A DNA stretch of 64,000 nucleotides from Helianthus annuus (taxonomy: Eukaryota > Streptophyta > Magnoliopsida > Asterales > Asteraceae), in NCBI RefSeq assembly GCF_002127325.2, contig NC_035441.2:52952663-53016662 (forward strand), in the 5' to 3' direction. The translations under genes and the position numbers were made by a program. Below the pieces are notes generated by a model that was not told the origin of the DNA, did no database searches, and saw only the letters and a program-made list of their open reading frames with translations. This document shows, in pieces, positions 11,435-22,330 of this stretch (position 1 is the first letter of the stretch; every line of letters begins with the position of its first letter).

Positions 11435-11800
11435 TCACGAAGGACTTGCATAACCAACAAATATACCCTTAATGCACTTCGGCCCAAACTTTCCATAAGG
11501 CTCTATAACAGTACAGGGTGACCCGAACGGTTCTAGATACTTCAAATTAGGTTTGCTGTTATTGATTAACTCAAAGCATGTTTTGTTGAACTTCTTGACA
11601 GTGAGAACTCTGTTGAGCCTATAGCATGCAGCGGAAACAGCTTCAGCCCAAAAATTCATTGGTAACTTTGAATCTGCGAGCATAGTTCTAGCCGTCTCGA
11701 TTAGTGTCCGGTTTTTACGTTCTGCGACTCCATTCTGCTGCGGAGTGTATGGAGCACTAAACTCATGCAAAATACCTCTTTCATCACAAAATTCTTCCAT
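11435..11800 (-). pseudogene. Integrase core C-terminal part of F
   Basis: 121 codons with the third catalytic residue of the DDE triad in PQQNGVAERKNRT, followed by ARTMLADSKLPMNFWAEA and the conserved FGSPCTV and KCIKGIFVGYA blocks. The second catalytic Asp (SDNGTEF) is encoded just upstream, near 11825, before this piece's first Met. A frameshift at about 11872 divides it from the N-terminal part. All three acidic residues are therefore still encoded, but in two frames. Confidence 0.85.
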
Positions 11801-11871
11801 CTTGCTGTTCTTGAATTCAGTACCATTATCACTTCGAATTCTTTTGATACGCCTCTGGTACAGATTCTCAA

Positions 11872-12654
11872 TTACAACACCATCAAACTGTCAAACGTTT
11901 CATCTTTCGTCTTTAAAAATGAAACCCATGAAAATCTGGAATAATCATCAGTAACCACAAGACAATATTTGTCTCCCGTAATACTCTTGACATTCACCGG
12001 ACCAAACAAATCCATGTGAAGTCTCTCCAGGGGTCTTGAGACTGAATTGACTTGTTTTGTAGGGTGTGACTTTTTCTTCTGCTTGCCTTTAACACAGCTA
12101 ATGCACTCCCCTTCCAGATGAAAACCTTTGACATGAACTCCTGTAACCAAATCATTGTGCACCAAATGATTCATTTTTCTAAGATGTATATCTCCCATCT
12201 TACGGTGCCACAATCTCGATTCTTTTTCAGTTGCTCTGGACACGAAACAATGAGCCTGACCCGTGGTTGTAGTAGCTACGCTCATATCCAACACGTACAG
12301 ATCATTAACTCTTGGTGCCCTCATGATAATCCATTCCTCAGGGATAACAAATCCTGGCTTCAAGATCAAACATTCTTTATCAGTGAAGTGAGTGGTATAC
12401 ATCCTGTCACAAATCTGTGAGATACTCAGCAGATTGTTCTCTAGCTCAGCAATGTAGTTAACTCTTTTAAACGTCACAATCCCATTTGATAACGTTCCTT
12501 CACCAATAATTCTCCCTCCTTGATTACCCGCGAAACCAACATATCCTCCGTTGATATTCTTCACATCATACAACAATGCAGTCTTGCCTGTCATATGTTG
12601 AGACACTCCATTGTCCATAATCCAGCGTGAGACTAATCTCGGAAGATCATGCAC
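11872..12654 (-). pseudogene. Protease, gag-pre-integrase and integrase N-terminus of F
   Basis: 260 codons. The aspartic protease site appears as WIMDNGVSQHMTG (about 12590-12624). Copia elements normally have D-S-G-A, so DNGV is an unusual active site. The gag-pre-integrase HHCC zinc domain follows (LWHRKMGDIHLRKM, then CISCVKGKQ). Next is the start of the catalytic core with its first Asp (HMDLFGPV) and the VVTDDYSRFSWV block. A frameshift near 11872 ends it. The upstream gag stop (12737) and a short noncoding stretch separate it from gag. Confidence 0.88.
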
Positions 12655-12736
12655 ATATCACACCATGATTTAAACACTTCAATAAAGATGTCGATTCATG
12701 CTTCGCGATCCAGGAAGCTCCGGCAATTCAAACTGT

Positions 12737-13432
12737 TTAGTCAAACATTGTGTCCACCCAAGCCTCATCAGTCTTGGGTGTAACCTTGGTACTTTTGACT
12801 CTCGCAATTTGAATTTTAAAGTTTTCAGCCTTAAGAGGTGGAAAATTTGCATCATATTCAATAGGAATTGAATCCTCAGAAGGTGAAATTTTTCTCTCAG
12901 TTTTAGGTTTCCAAACTTGTTGAGATAATGCTACCCGTTTGTAAAACTTGTCATTTCTAGTTTCCACCTTCTTTACGGGTTCATTTTTTACTTTGGTGTT
13001 GTCATTTTTCAAACTCTTTTTCTCAACAACCACTTGTGCTTTACCCTTCACGTCAACTTTCTTCTTTTGAGTCTTCACAGCTTCAGTCTTAGGCTTCATG
13101 TTGGTACACTTTCGTGCAATATGACCAACTTGATTACATCTAAAACATGTTCGAGTATCAACTACCCGACTTGTGCCTTCAGACTGAGACTGTGAAGCTC
13201 TCTTCTCAAAGAACTCTTCATTAGATTTTGAAAAAATCTCTTTCTCTTCATCAGCAAGTGAACTCGAACTATTCACAAACTTTTTCTTTTCAACAAACCT
13301 CTTGTTTTTGAACATTTCTTCTCTGATAATTCTCACCACCCTGATATCCACCTGAGCAATTGTTTCGATTCTTGTTATTATAAAAACGTGGTGGAACAGC
13401 AGGTTTCTTATAATAAGCTTTATCTTTTTCAA
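12737..13432 (-). pseudogene. Gag C-terminal region of F with second CCHC knuckle
   Basis: 231 codons, Lys-rich, with a CCHC knuckle (CFRCNQVGHIARKC) encoded at about 13107-13148. The extreme C-terminus (EAWVDTMFD) corresponds to the end of Gag in E (KTWMEVCFP), so 12737 is the true gag stop. It overlaps the upstream gag piece in another frame, which shows a frameshift near 13300-13430. The likely role is RNA binding in the nucleocapsid. Confidence 0.75.
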
Positions 13433-14285
13433 AATTCATTTGTCTTTTTGTTTGACTCAAACTGTTCACTTCTGACAATTCAACTTCGACCAATTTGAAC
13501 ACATTTGTTAACTTGGAAACATTAACATTCTCAATTGGAAACTCAGAATCCGAAAACAACTTATCAGAACCCGACATCTTGTACATGACAAGAGTAGATC
13601 CATCATTTAACTTGTTTTTGGACTTTTGTTTCGAAATGTAATTGTCCAAGAAACATCCATCATCTTCAGTTGAATCAGACAACACACTTTCAACTGTGCT
13701 TTTGACAATTTCTGTCTGAACACTATCATCAGATGATGAAGAGGAAAATGTAACATCAATTGAATCAGGAAGTTTCACTTCATTTTCTTCTTTGATTTCA
13801 ACCAACCCAGATTGCTTTTTCGAATAATTGTCAAGAACAGGTGGTGGAACTTGATGAAAACCCACCCCAGTTCCATCAGAGTAAACATCTTCGCCGGCTT
13901 TGTTTTTCCCGATGGGTTTGGGAACAATATATTGCAAAACAAAGCTTGCGGAGTTGTAACTCTTAAGCTTCAACTGGATTCGCTCATTTTCAATTTCAGA
14001 TTCTTGCACTTTAAGTTTCAATTTAGCGATTTCATCCAGTTGTTGGTTGATTGATTCTTCTTTTAACCTAAGCACTGCTTTTAGTTGAATGTTTTCTTTA
14101 TAAGTTTTACCATTTCTGTCATCATTTTCTTTCATTGTGCTTTTAAGTTTCTCAAAGTTTTCAGTGATCTGACGGTTTTCAAGAACTAACTTTTCATTTT
14201 CTTGCCTAATCCTTTCATGATCAATTTTATCATTTTCAATTTTGTTAGTTAATTCTTTTAGCCGTTCAGTTGAAGCTTTAACCAT
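13290..14285 (-). pseudogene. Gag central coiled-coil region of F
   Basis: 331 codons. The first 130 residues are strongly coiled-coil-like (charged heptads with ENEKLVLENRQI and IAKLKLKVQESEIENERI). An acidic Ser-rich segment follows. It corresponds to the 3400-3780 and 1863-3397 parts of D in position and character, although the sequence is clearly diverged. A frameshift at about 14290-14400 separates it from the N-terminal piece. Confidence 0.7.
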
Positions 14286-14332
14286 CTTATCACGATCAAG
14301 AATTTGATCCTCAACGCTTCTGACTCTCGCAG

Positions 14333-15820
14333 TCAGATCCTCAACTTTCTTATCATTGCGATAAATGACATGTTTGAACTGATCTGGCCTTTGGAATTAG
14401 AGACGGATTTAGAATCTACCTCAAGCGCCTTTGCTGCCAGCACTTTGTCAGCCATTTTTCCAAGATTTTCAGCATTCAACTCCTGCGTCGTGTCAATGAT
14501 CCCAGTATCAACCTTCTTTGACTCTTTCTCTTCTTTCTCTTTCTCTTCTCCAGTTCCCCACCATTTATTCTGCCAATAATCATCATCATCATCTTTGAAC
14601 TCTTTGATTATGGCTTCTATATCAAGAGTGTTGTGATCAACAGCAATGTTTCCATCTGGGTCAAGATAACATTCCCTGTGTGGATCCCATCTTCTTGCTA
14701 TTTTTGCTTCAGAATAGATACCAGATAATCTGATCAATCTGTTTGTAGCTAGCATCCTTCTGTAATTATACTTCTGCTCTTCAGTTCTGTTGTCTTTCCA
14801 AGGAATAGGTTCAGTTTTTGCCATGAAAGCATATCCAAGCGCATCCTCCTCAGGTAACAACTCACTCCAGTCGTACCCTTCGTCGTCGTGAATTACTGCA
14901 AGAGCTCTCGACCTCTCTTTGTTCTCCTCAACCTGCTTCAATCTTGGCGGCTCAGATTTATTCTGATGATAGATCGCCTTCTTGTAGTAGTCTTCTCTGA
15001 ATGGGTTCTCAGACTCATCTGCATAAGCATTCCGGCATTCACGTTTGAAGTGACCTTTTTGCTTGCACTTGAAGCATGTCACCTTGGACTTGTCAAACCC
15101 CAATTTGGTAGATGGTCCACCAATTGACTTTCTTCCCGTGATCTCCATAAAACGCTGTGCACGACGAACTGCACTGGCCATACACCACCGTATGTCGATC
15201 AGTTCCATTTCTTCGGGATCAATCTGATCATAATCTTCTTTCGTCAGGTTGGTGTTGCCTATCTTCCCAGCTACAAGGCTTTCATCGGATTCTAACACCG
15301 ACGCCAAGAAAACCATCTGCTGCTTCGCCGACTCTTCGCTGAAGTTCTGAACGTTCTTCATGTCTACAGCGATGTTGCAGTGAAGCAAGTTCTTTGCATC
15401 TGACTGGTTTGAACTTGATGAAGATCCATTGTGATATCCACTGTGATATCCACTGCTTTGACCACTTTGACTTTCTTTGCTTGTTGTGGACATATTCTCA
15501 GCAGAAAATGCAGTCTTGGGAGATGTAGTTTTTGGCATCATACTCTTTGGATAATACAGATCCAAGTTCTGCTGGTAAGATGAATGATTGACTTTGAATG
15601 TCTTTTTCAATTCCAACTCGTGACTCTCGATTTTCTCAATCAGCAAATCTACAGTCAACACTTCTGGTGCCTTGATAGTATTTTTCAGCATCAGCGCATA
15701 ATATCGCCAATCCATCTCGTCTGGCAACGAATCAAACAATTTGTCAACTAGCTCATCTTCAGAATAAGTAATTCCATGTCTAGCTAGTTCCAGCTTCAGG
15801 TGCCCAAACCTCTCGATCAT
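14333..15820 (-). pseudogene. Gag main domain of F with first CCHC knuckle
   Basis: 495 codons continuing the frame of 15821-16387 after one in-frame TAA. It includes the C-terminal half of the copia gag domain (ELVDKLFDSLPDEMDW, then LLIEKIESHELELKK), a Ser/Gln-rich linker and a CCHC knuckle (CFKCKQKGHFKREC) encoded near 15035-15076. An acidic tail follows. The domain order is the same as in D and E, which shows that the three elements share one Gag design with two knuckles several hundred residues apart. Confidence 0.82.
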
Positions 15821-16387
15821 TTATGAAACTGATTCATTCTTAAAACACCCAAACAGATCAAACTCTTTTCTAAGAAGTTTCTTTTTGTTTTTCACAATTT
15901 TTGTACTTCCTAAACATTTCTTTTCTAACTTTATCCAGAGATCTTTTGCACTAGAGTATTCAATCAAAGAGATTATATCTTCCCGAACAGACTGAAACAA
16001 CAACGCTACACATTTCTGTTCCGTGACAAATGACTCTATTTCTTCAGGTGATGATAAGACTTCACCCTTTTTACCTCCACTATCATATCCATTTTTAAGA
16101 CTCTTCCAACTAGGGAATGCAAAAGCCATCAACCAGTCTTCGAACTTTTTGGCCCACCGACTATATTCTTCAATAGCCATCAACTTCGATGGTTTGTTGT
16201 AAGTTCCGAAAGCACTTTCAACTTCCAAAGCATCCGATAACTTTTTCTTTGCATTCGGAGGATTCTCATTCGTGTTGCTTGGAGAAGTATCATCGTTTCC
16301 AGAATTTCCAGTGAACGCATACATATCGCTAAACGGGTTCAAGAAAATATCATCCATCTTGAATGTACCTGAAAAATCAGCAAACAC
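15821..16387 (-). pseudogene. Gag N-terminal region of F
   Basis: 188 codons. The first probable start is the Met at residue 11 (MDDIFLNPFSDM). It contains the beginning of the copia gag domain (LMAIEEYSRWAKKFEDWL, then KNKKKLLRKEFDLFGC). It ends at an in-frame TAA (15821) and continues in the same frame in the next piece, so one nonsense mutation accounts for the break. Confidence 0.8.
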
Positions 16388-16910
16388 TTAGAAAATTTTC
16401 AAATTTTTACAAACAGTGATTTCGAGCGAAATCAATTATGAGCGAAATCAGACAGAAGCAATTCGAGCGAAATCAACAGAATGCACTTTGAGCGAACTCA
16501 GGTAGAAACTGATTTCGAGCGAAATCTCAAGAGTTGATCTATGAGCAAAATCTCAGAATGCACTTTGAGCGAAATCAGGTAGAAACTGATCTATGAGCGA
16601 AATCAGGTTTCGCTCCAAATGACCATGTGAATCTCGAGCGAAATCAGGAATTTACGAGCGAAATCAACTTTTTAGCGAAGAACCGTTTCGAGCGAAATCA
16701 GGTTTTTATGTTGTTTTTACCATTTTTAATCCGAATTTTAACCTGATTCTTTCTAGGATTTGTTAATTCTATGTTTTACACAATATACTCAAAATTCAGG
16801 CCATTTCAACCGTTGGAACTAGTTCAAATCAGAAAGGTATGGGAAGAAGAGAGTAGAAATGAGAAAATCTGGTAGAATCAAACTGCTATGGTATGAACTC
16901 CTCGTCCTAA
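16388..16910 (-). repeat. Leader of F with clustered TTTCGCT words
   Basis: Noncoding stretch between PBS and gag. On plus, from about 16420 to 16705, it carries well over ten close copies of gagcgaaatca, which is TTTCGCTC in the sense of the element. They are spaced irregularly, about 10-35 bp apart. The rest is AT-rich with nothing recognisable. Confidence 0.75.
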
Positions 16911-16922
16911 GCTCTGATACCA
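16911..16922 (-). other. Primer binding site of F (tRNA-iMet)
   Basis: Reads TGGTATCAGAGC on the minus strand, two bases from the LTR edge at 16925. It is complementary to the 3' end of initiator tRNA-Met. Confidence 0.9.
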
Positions 16923-16924
16923 CT

Positions 16925-16949
16925 TGTTGGACCGTGTGCGACCCAAAAT
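16925..16949 (-). repeat. 5' LTR of F, small inner fragment
   Basis: Twenty-five bases, TGTTGGACCG onward, matching the first bases of the 3' LTR at 7006. The rest of this LTR lies at 24551-25040, displaced by the insertion of E. The last five bases, aaaat, correspond to taaat at 24551-24555 as an E target duplication with one change. Confidence 0.88.
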
Positions 16950-17402
16950 TGTTGGTGCACTACATCTGTTGATTTCGTCTTGGATCAAGTCAAACTTTGC
17001 ATTGTATAGATTAGGGCTCAATATACGAGAAAATAGGCGAGTGTATGTGTTTAGAGAGCTAGTTTCGCTTATAGGGACATTATTTAGAGGTTTCGCTTGA
17101 ATGTCAAGTGAGAGGTTTCGCTTATACGGTAAAGTGGAAGGTTTCGCTTATTCGTACATGTCACTTGAAGCGAAACCCTAACACCTATATAAACCCTTAA
17201 AGCGAAATCATTTGTAACTTTGACGATTTCCATACCGAGGTGCTGACGGTGTGACGTTTGAGCTGTAATCATTGTCAAATCAATAAAAACAGTAGATTAA
17301 ACGAAGAACAAGCTATTTCTACCTACGTTTCTTGTTATTCCGCACCTGAAAAATAGAAGAAAGCCTCTGAACGACTCGTTCGTGTCAGTCCACGATCCTA
17401 CA
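16950..17402 (+). repeat. 5' LTR of E (453 bp)
   Basis: TGTTGGTGCA to ATCCTACA, with TATA box TATATAAA at 17186-17193. Five TTTCGCT words, in both orientations, lie upstream of the TATA box. PBS TGGTATCAGAGC follows at 17405-17416. Confidence 0.92.
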
Positions 17403-18016
17403 AGTGGTATCAGAGCTTGGGAGGAGGTTTTCTACAGAAATTAGCTGGATTTCATCATCGTTTCTTTCTTCTACACCTTCTTTTATCATTTCAGAAAGTT
17501 GTGACGGTCAGAATTGGCTCAAAATTTCACAGATTGTGTGTTACTGGACATAAACAAATCCTGGAAAGTTTCAGACCAAAATACGAACTAAAAATGGACC
17601 AAATGATCTTCGGACCAGGTTTCGCTTCAAAGGACACTTGATGGTTTCGCTTCAAGGTTTCGCTTCAAGTGACAATTTGAAGTTTCGCTTGAGTAGTTCC
17701 GCTCCAAACTGCATGATAGTTCCGCTTTTGTGTCATCTTAAGTGAGGTTCCGCTTCAAAATCATCAGTGTTCCGCTTGAAAGGTTCCGCTTCAAAGGACA
17801 GATTTGGAGTTTCACTTATTGGTTTCGCTTCAAATATACATTTGAGGTTTCGCTTCAAAGGACTTGCTGAGGTTTCGCTTATTGGTGCAAACACTAGTTT
17901 CGCTTATTCAGACAACAACTAGTTTCGCTTTTGTGTCATCTGATTTTCGCTTTTAGTGCACAGAACACTTAGTTTTGCTTATTTGTCACTGATATTGAAA
18001 ATCGTGTCAAATCATT
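17403..18016 (+). repeat. PBS and leader of E with clustered TTTCGCT words
   Basis: The PBS is at 17405-17416. From about 17615 to 17980 the leader has some fifteen to twenty copies of ggtttcgcttcaaa and the variant gttccgct. They are irregularly spaced and separated by short unique tracts such as ggacacttgatg. There is no ORF except a short one at 17417 that I do not credit. The ATG of gag follows at 18017. Confidence 0.78.
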
Positions 18017-18715
18017 ATGGATACTGAGTTTTACAACGCGTTTGCAACACCATCTGGTCCAGCTGCGATTGCTCAGGCCATGAACTTAGAGAACGAGACG
18101 GGAACCACCCAAAAGCCCCCGAAATTGATGAGTATCGAAGAATACTATGGGTGGAAAGATCGGTTCGAGAACTGGGTTCAGGCAAACCATCTTAGATCGT
18201 GGGAATGTATCTTGAAGAAATATGTGTTGCCTCGAACAGAATTGCAGACTACCAAAAATCTGTCGGAATTCACAGAGCAGGAACGAGCTATGTACAAAGA
18301 TGTGAAAATGATGATAAGTCTGCTTCAGCAAGCAATCAAAGAAGACATCTTTATCTTGCTACAGCACGACAAAACAACAAAATCAATTTGGGATGCACTT
18401 AAAGTCAAATTTGAGGGAAGCGAGAACATGATAAAGAGTAAGAAAGCGTTGCTTAAGAAAGAGTTTGATCTGTTTAGTAGTCTACCGGGTGAAGACACAA
18501 AGAAGCTGATTGAGAGATACTGCCACCTTGTACGATCAAGGTCAATGTTAAGTATTGAAAAAGATCGTGAAGAGTGGGTAGACAAGTTAGCCGATGCGTT
18601 ATCACAGAAGGAGTGGGGAACATATCTGATGATTCTGAAAAATACGGGTGTTGATGATGGGTTGACAATTTCACAGTTCATTGAGAAGATCGAGAGTCAG
18701 GATCTGGAACAATAG
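18017..18715 (+). pseudogene. Gag N-terminal domain of E
   Basis: 232 codons from the ATG at 18017 (MDTEFYNAFATPSG), nearly identical to D 5717 onward. It covers the copia gag domain (EEYYGWKDRFENWV through EEWVDKLADALS). It stops at a TAG at 18713-18715, where D reads a sense codon in LEQQKIARM, so a nonsense mutation breaks it. The frame resumes at once in the next piece. Confidence 0.85.
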
Positions 18716-19963
18716 AAGATTGCTAGGATGAACAGTCCCAGTGGTCAACAGGATGTAAAGATGTATTACAAAGGGAGTGTTCCAGTTCCAGAATCTGAGA
18801 GAAGTCCGAAAATCCAAACCGCATTTAGTGCTGGGGATTCTACAGAAAAGGTTGATCAGAGTTCAACCAAAAGCAGCAGCGGATTCTCATCATATCCAAT
18901 TGTCAATCCTAAAGAATCAAACACAAGCTTTCAGTCTCAAAGCATGAAAACTGGAAATGGCTATGTGATTCAGTGTAATATAGCTCTAAATCTTCCAGAA
19001 GGTCAAAGCTTCTCAGAAGACACTGCTAAAGACCACATGGCTCTTCTTGGTTCGGTATTGTTATCCTATGAGGGTCTAGTACCTGGTAGGATTGGAAATC
19101 CTATGCTCACCAAAGAGGATTATGACCAGATAGACGCAGAAGAGATGGAATTAATGGATATCAAATGGTGTCTTGCAAGTGTTCTTCGACGTGCTGAAAA
19201 ATTCAAAACGATTACTGGGAGAAATGACTTTCTTGATGCTCATGTATCTACTTTAGGTTTTGATAAATCTAAAGTTACTTGTTTTCATTGCAGGGAGAAA
19301 GGCCATTTCAAACGGGAGTGCAAGGGTAGAGAAGCTAGTGGAGCTCAGAATCCGTTCGGAAAAGATGATTACTACCGGAAAGCCATTTATCAGCAGGTTG
19401 GTCAATCACAAGATTCACAGACGGCTCATGGTAGGAAGATTGAGGATTCTAAGAGAGCATGTTTAGTGGACTTCAACTGGAGCAAATACATATCTCCTGA
19501 TAGCAAAGCTTGTCTAGTTGATCAAGATGATGAAAGATTACCTGAAGGCTTTAGCTGGGATATGTTTGTTGATGAAAATTGAGAGTTCAAAGCTTTCATT
19601 GCCAAGATTGTCAGGGAGCCAGACATGTTTGCTACTTGGATGAAGTCAATTGGAGTGAATGTGATGAGTGAGGATGAAAAATCTGTTTCATCTGATGAAA
19701 GCTCAGAAAGTGCTGATGAAAGTTTACAAAGTGCTGATGAGAGTGTTCAGAATGATGTTACATCGGAAAAGGAAGTTGTATTTGATCAAACACTGTCTGA
19801 TTCTGGTGTATCAGATGTTGATTCTGAAAAATCTGTACAATTTGATCAATCACCAGTTGATAGTAGCAGTGATGATGAGGAAGAAAAACATATAATGTTG
19901 CAAAATCTCATCTTTCTCCTGAAAGTTTTCATTTCTATTTTGCAGATCGCTTGGAAAAGTTGA
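18716..19963 (+). pseudogene. Gag middle region of E with first CCHC knuckle
   Basis: Continues the frame of the preceding piece. The ORF from 18728 to 19582 holds a CCHC knuckle (CFHCREKGHFKREC, about 19279-19320) and ends at a TGA inside FVDEN-EFKAF. It then continues in frame to 19963 through a Ser/Asp-rich acidic tail. A frameshift follows before the coiled coil. It matches D throughout. Confidence 0.82.
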
Positions 19964-20012
19964 AGGCAAAAAGACTGAAAGTGTTGCTGAAGAGAATGAT
20001 AAGACTGAGCTG

Positions 20013-20552
20013 GTGAGTGAAGAAAAGATGTCTGAAGTTGACAAGGTGAAAGAAGAAGAAAAAGTGGTTGAAGTAGTGAAAACAATCGAAATTGAGAAGA
20101 TTGTTGAAGTTGTCAAGCCTTGCGAGAAGTGTTTGGAAGCTTGCAAGGAATGTGTAGCAAAAGACGACATCATTGCTGAGTATGAGAAGAAGAAAGAGCA
20201 GTTATTGTTCAATCTCAACTACGTGAAAGAATCGTACGATGTCTTGAACAAAACAGTAACTGGTCTCCAAAAGACAAACTCAGAAAGAGAACAAGCACTG
20301 ATGATGATGAATGCAGTCATGATGTCAAAGCAAAAAGCCATAAACTTCTACATAGAAGAAAGTGCTAAATGGAAGCAGGAGTTGGAGATAGAGAAAATCG
20401 AGAATGAGAGAATTAGATGTTTACTGCAAAGCTATTCTAGTTCTGATTATCTCATTGATCGTATTTACCCAACTATTGCAGGAATGGAAGCTTTTCAAGA
20501 CGAGAAGCCAAAGAAGAAGAAAGATTGTGGTAAGAAACCGACTGTTAGCTAG
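20013..20552 (+). pseudogene. Gag coiled-coil segment of E
   Basis: 179 codons, Glu/Lys/Val heptad-rich (VDKVKEEEKVVEVVK), then the Cys-containing KPCEKCLEACKECV and a long helical stretch (AKWKQELEIEKIENERI). Here E joins pieces that are frameshifted in D (3400), so this junction is intact in E. It ends at a TAG, with a second stop a few codons later before the next piece. Confidence 0.75.
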
Positions 20553-20557
20553 AACAA

Positions 20558-21910
20558 ATGTCCGCCTCCAATCTAGGAAGGGTATTTTCTAGAAAACCAA
20601 ACGAGGAGCAACTTGAAAAAGCTGTCAATATAAAGCTAAAAACCGACACAACTGACGTTTTACCAGATAACATTGATGTCACGTTTACCTCGTCCGATAC
20701 TGATCATGAGTCTGAATTAATCAAAAAGGTGGTCGATCAGGTGTTGGATACTGATGAGGAATCTGAGTCAAAGTCTGGGTCTGGAAAGTCAAATTCGTCA
20801 GTCAACAGGGAAAATTCGTCGGTTAAACGGTCTTACAGTAAAGAATTTTTGTTATCAAAAGCAAATTTGAAAGATGAAACATTCAAAGTAGTTTATACTT
20901 TGAATGGTTCTGACAAATTATATTACAATAAAGAGTTTCCAATAATGAGTATTAAAACAGAATTGATTAACAAAACTTTCAAACTAACTGAAATTAATAT
21001 TCCTGAATTGAAAGTTTTGAAAAGTTTTGAAAACTCTAAAAAATATACTTCAAGAGTTCAACAACGTCTAAACAAGAAAAAGGGTTACAATTCTGGTTCT
21101 GGTTTTCAAAAGAAACCTAACCAAAATCGTAGCTATAAAAAGAAAGGTTTAGATTTTGTTCCACCAGAAAATCATCAAAATGATAAAAATTCTAATACAA
21201 AAACAAAATTTGTGTCAGGTGGAAGCTCAGAAGATGAACAGAAGAAACCATTCTGGAGACAGTCAAATCAAGAGTTTCTTGTTGAAAGAAAAAAGAATGG
21301 AACTGAAGTGTTTTATCAAAGAGAGACTCGAACCTGTTACAAGTGCAATGAAGCTGGTCACATTGCATGGAATTGTTCAAAGAATGCAAAAACAAAACAG
21401 GGAGTTTCTCAGAAATTAAAAGAAAAAGTTGTTGATGTTGAACCACCAACCAATAGACTTAAAATTTTTGAAAACTCAACATATGAGGTTGGTGAATGTT
21501 CAAAGAGGAATTTGTATGAAAAGAAAGGAAAAGACAACCAAATGTGGGTTGTTAAGAAAGTTGATGTGAATGTTGGCGATGAATCTGGTTCCACAAAGCC
21601 AGAAGAGCCACAGGTTGAGGAGAAAATTTCAGTGAATGATGATGATTTTCCATCACTGAAATTTGAAAAAGTTAAGAAGAAAATTGGAAAAGTTGATATC
21701 TCGAAACAGTTTTACACAGAGAAAAATGAATTTGATGTTGAGAAAACTTTTAATGGAAGTGTAAAGAAAATTTTTGGGAAAATGTTGAACGGGAAAGCAA
21801 AAGGGGTTAAAGATTTCTATGCAACTAAAAAGGCAACATATAACCCCACTGTGCAAGAACTAAAAGCCATCAAGTCTGAGAAGACTTGGATGGAAGTCTG
21901 TTTCCCTTGA
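20558..21910 (+). pseudogene. Gag C-terminal region of E with second CCHC knuckle
   Basis: 450 codons. The real continuation starts at about RKPNEEQLEKAVN. A basic low-complexity stretch leads to CCHC knuckle CYKCNEAGHIAWNC (about 21337-21378). The C-terminus is intact (KTWMEVCFP) and shows what D lost to H. It ends at the natural gag stop, and no pol follows. Confidence 0.8.
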
Positions 21911-22330
21911 AGTCTTAGGACTACGCCGGAGATCCCAAGTTTATATCGTGGATCAGGAATCGGCATCATTCTAGTTTTTGAAAAGTTTGTTTGAAAGATT
22001 TTGAATAGTGTTTGAATTTTACAGGTTGAAGGACTACGCCAGAGCTTCCAGGTTGGTAATTGAGAAGCAGGAATCGGCATCTTTCTGACTAATTCTACAA
22101 GTGGTAAAGAGGTTTCTGTAGATGTCTCATTCCTACAGGAAAACCTACAAGTGATATTCTTTGGTTTTACTTACAAGTGGTATAGGTTGCTTAATTGCAA
22201 ATCAGTGAATCAAGGACATTAAGTTGTACTTGATTTACTACATTGGATAAAACTAACAAGATGATGAACCATATCCCCATGCTTCACAAGTGGTAAACTT
22301 AAAAGTGGTAAAAACAAACTCATTTTCCGG
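21911..22330 (+). repeat. Post-gag linker of E: diverged 50-bp repeat pair and caagtggta repeats
   Basis: Two copies of a segment starting ggactacgcc and ending caggaatcggcatc (about 21918-21968 and 22030-22081) resemble one copy just after the gag stop of F (about 12680-12735). About five copies of (a)caagtggta, exact or near-exact, follow (22097-22310). One of them shares tacaagtggtat with the LTR-PBS junction at 17400-17410. There is no ORF. Confidence 0.65.

Noticed and set aside
16420..16705. Repeated gagcgaaatca as a satellite or CRISPR-like array
   Set aside because: Spacing is irregular, spacers are not of equal length, and the array is confined to the leader of a retrotransposon.
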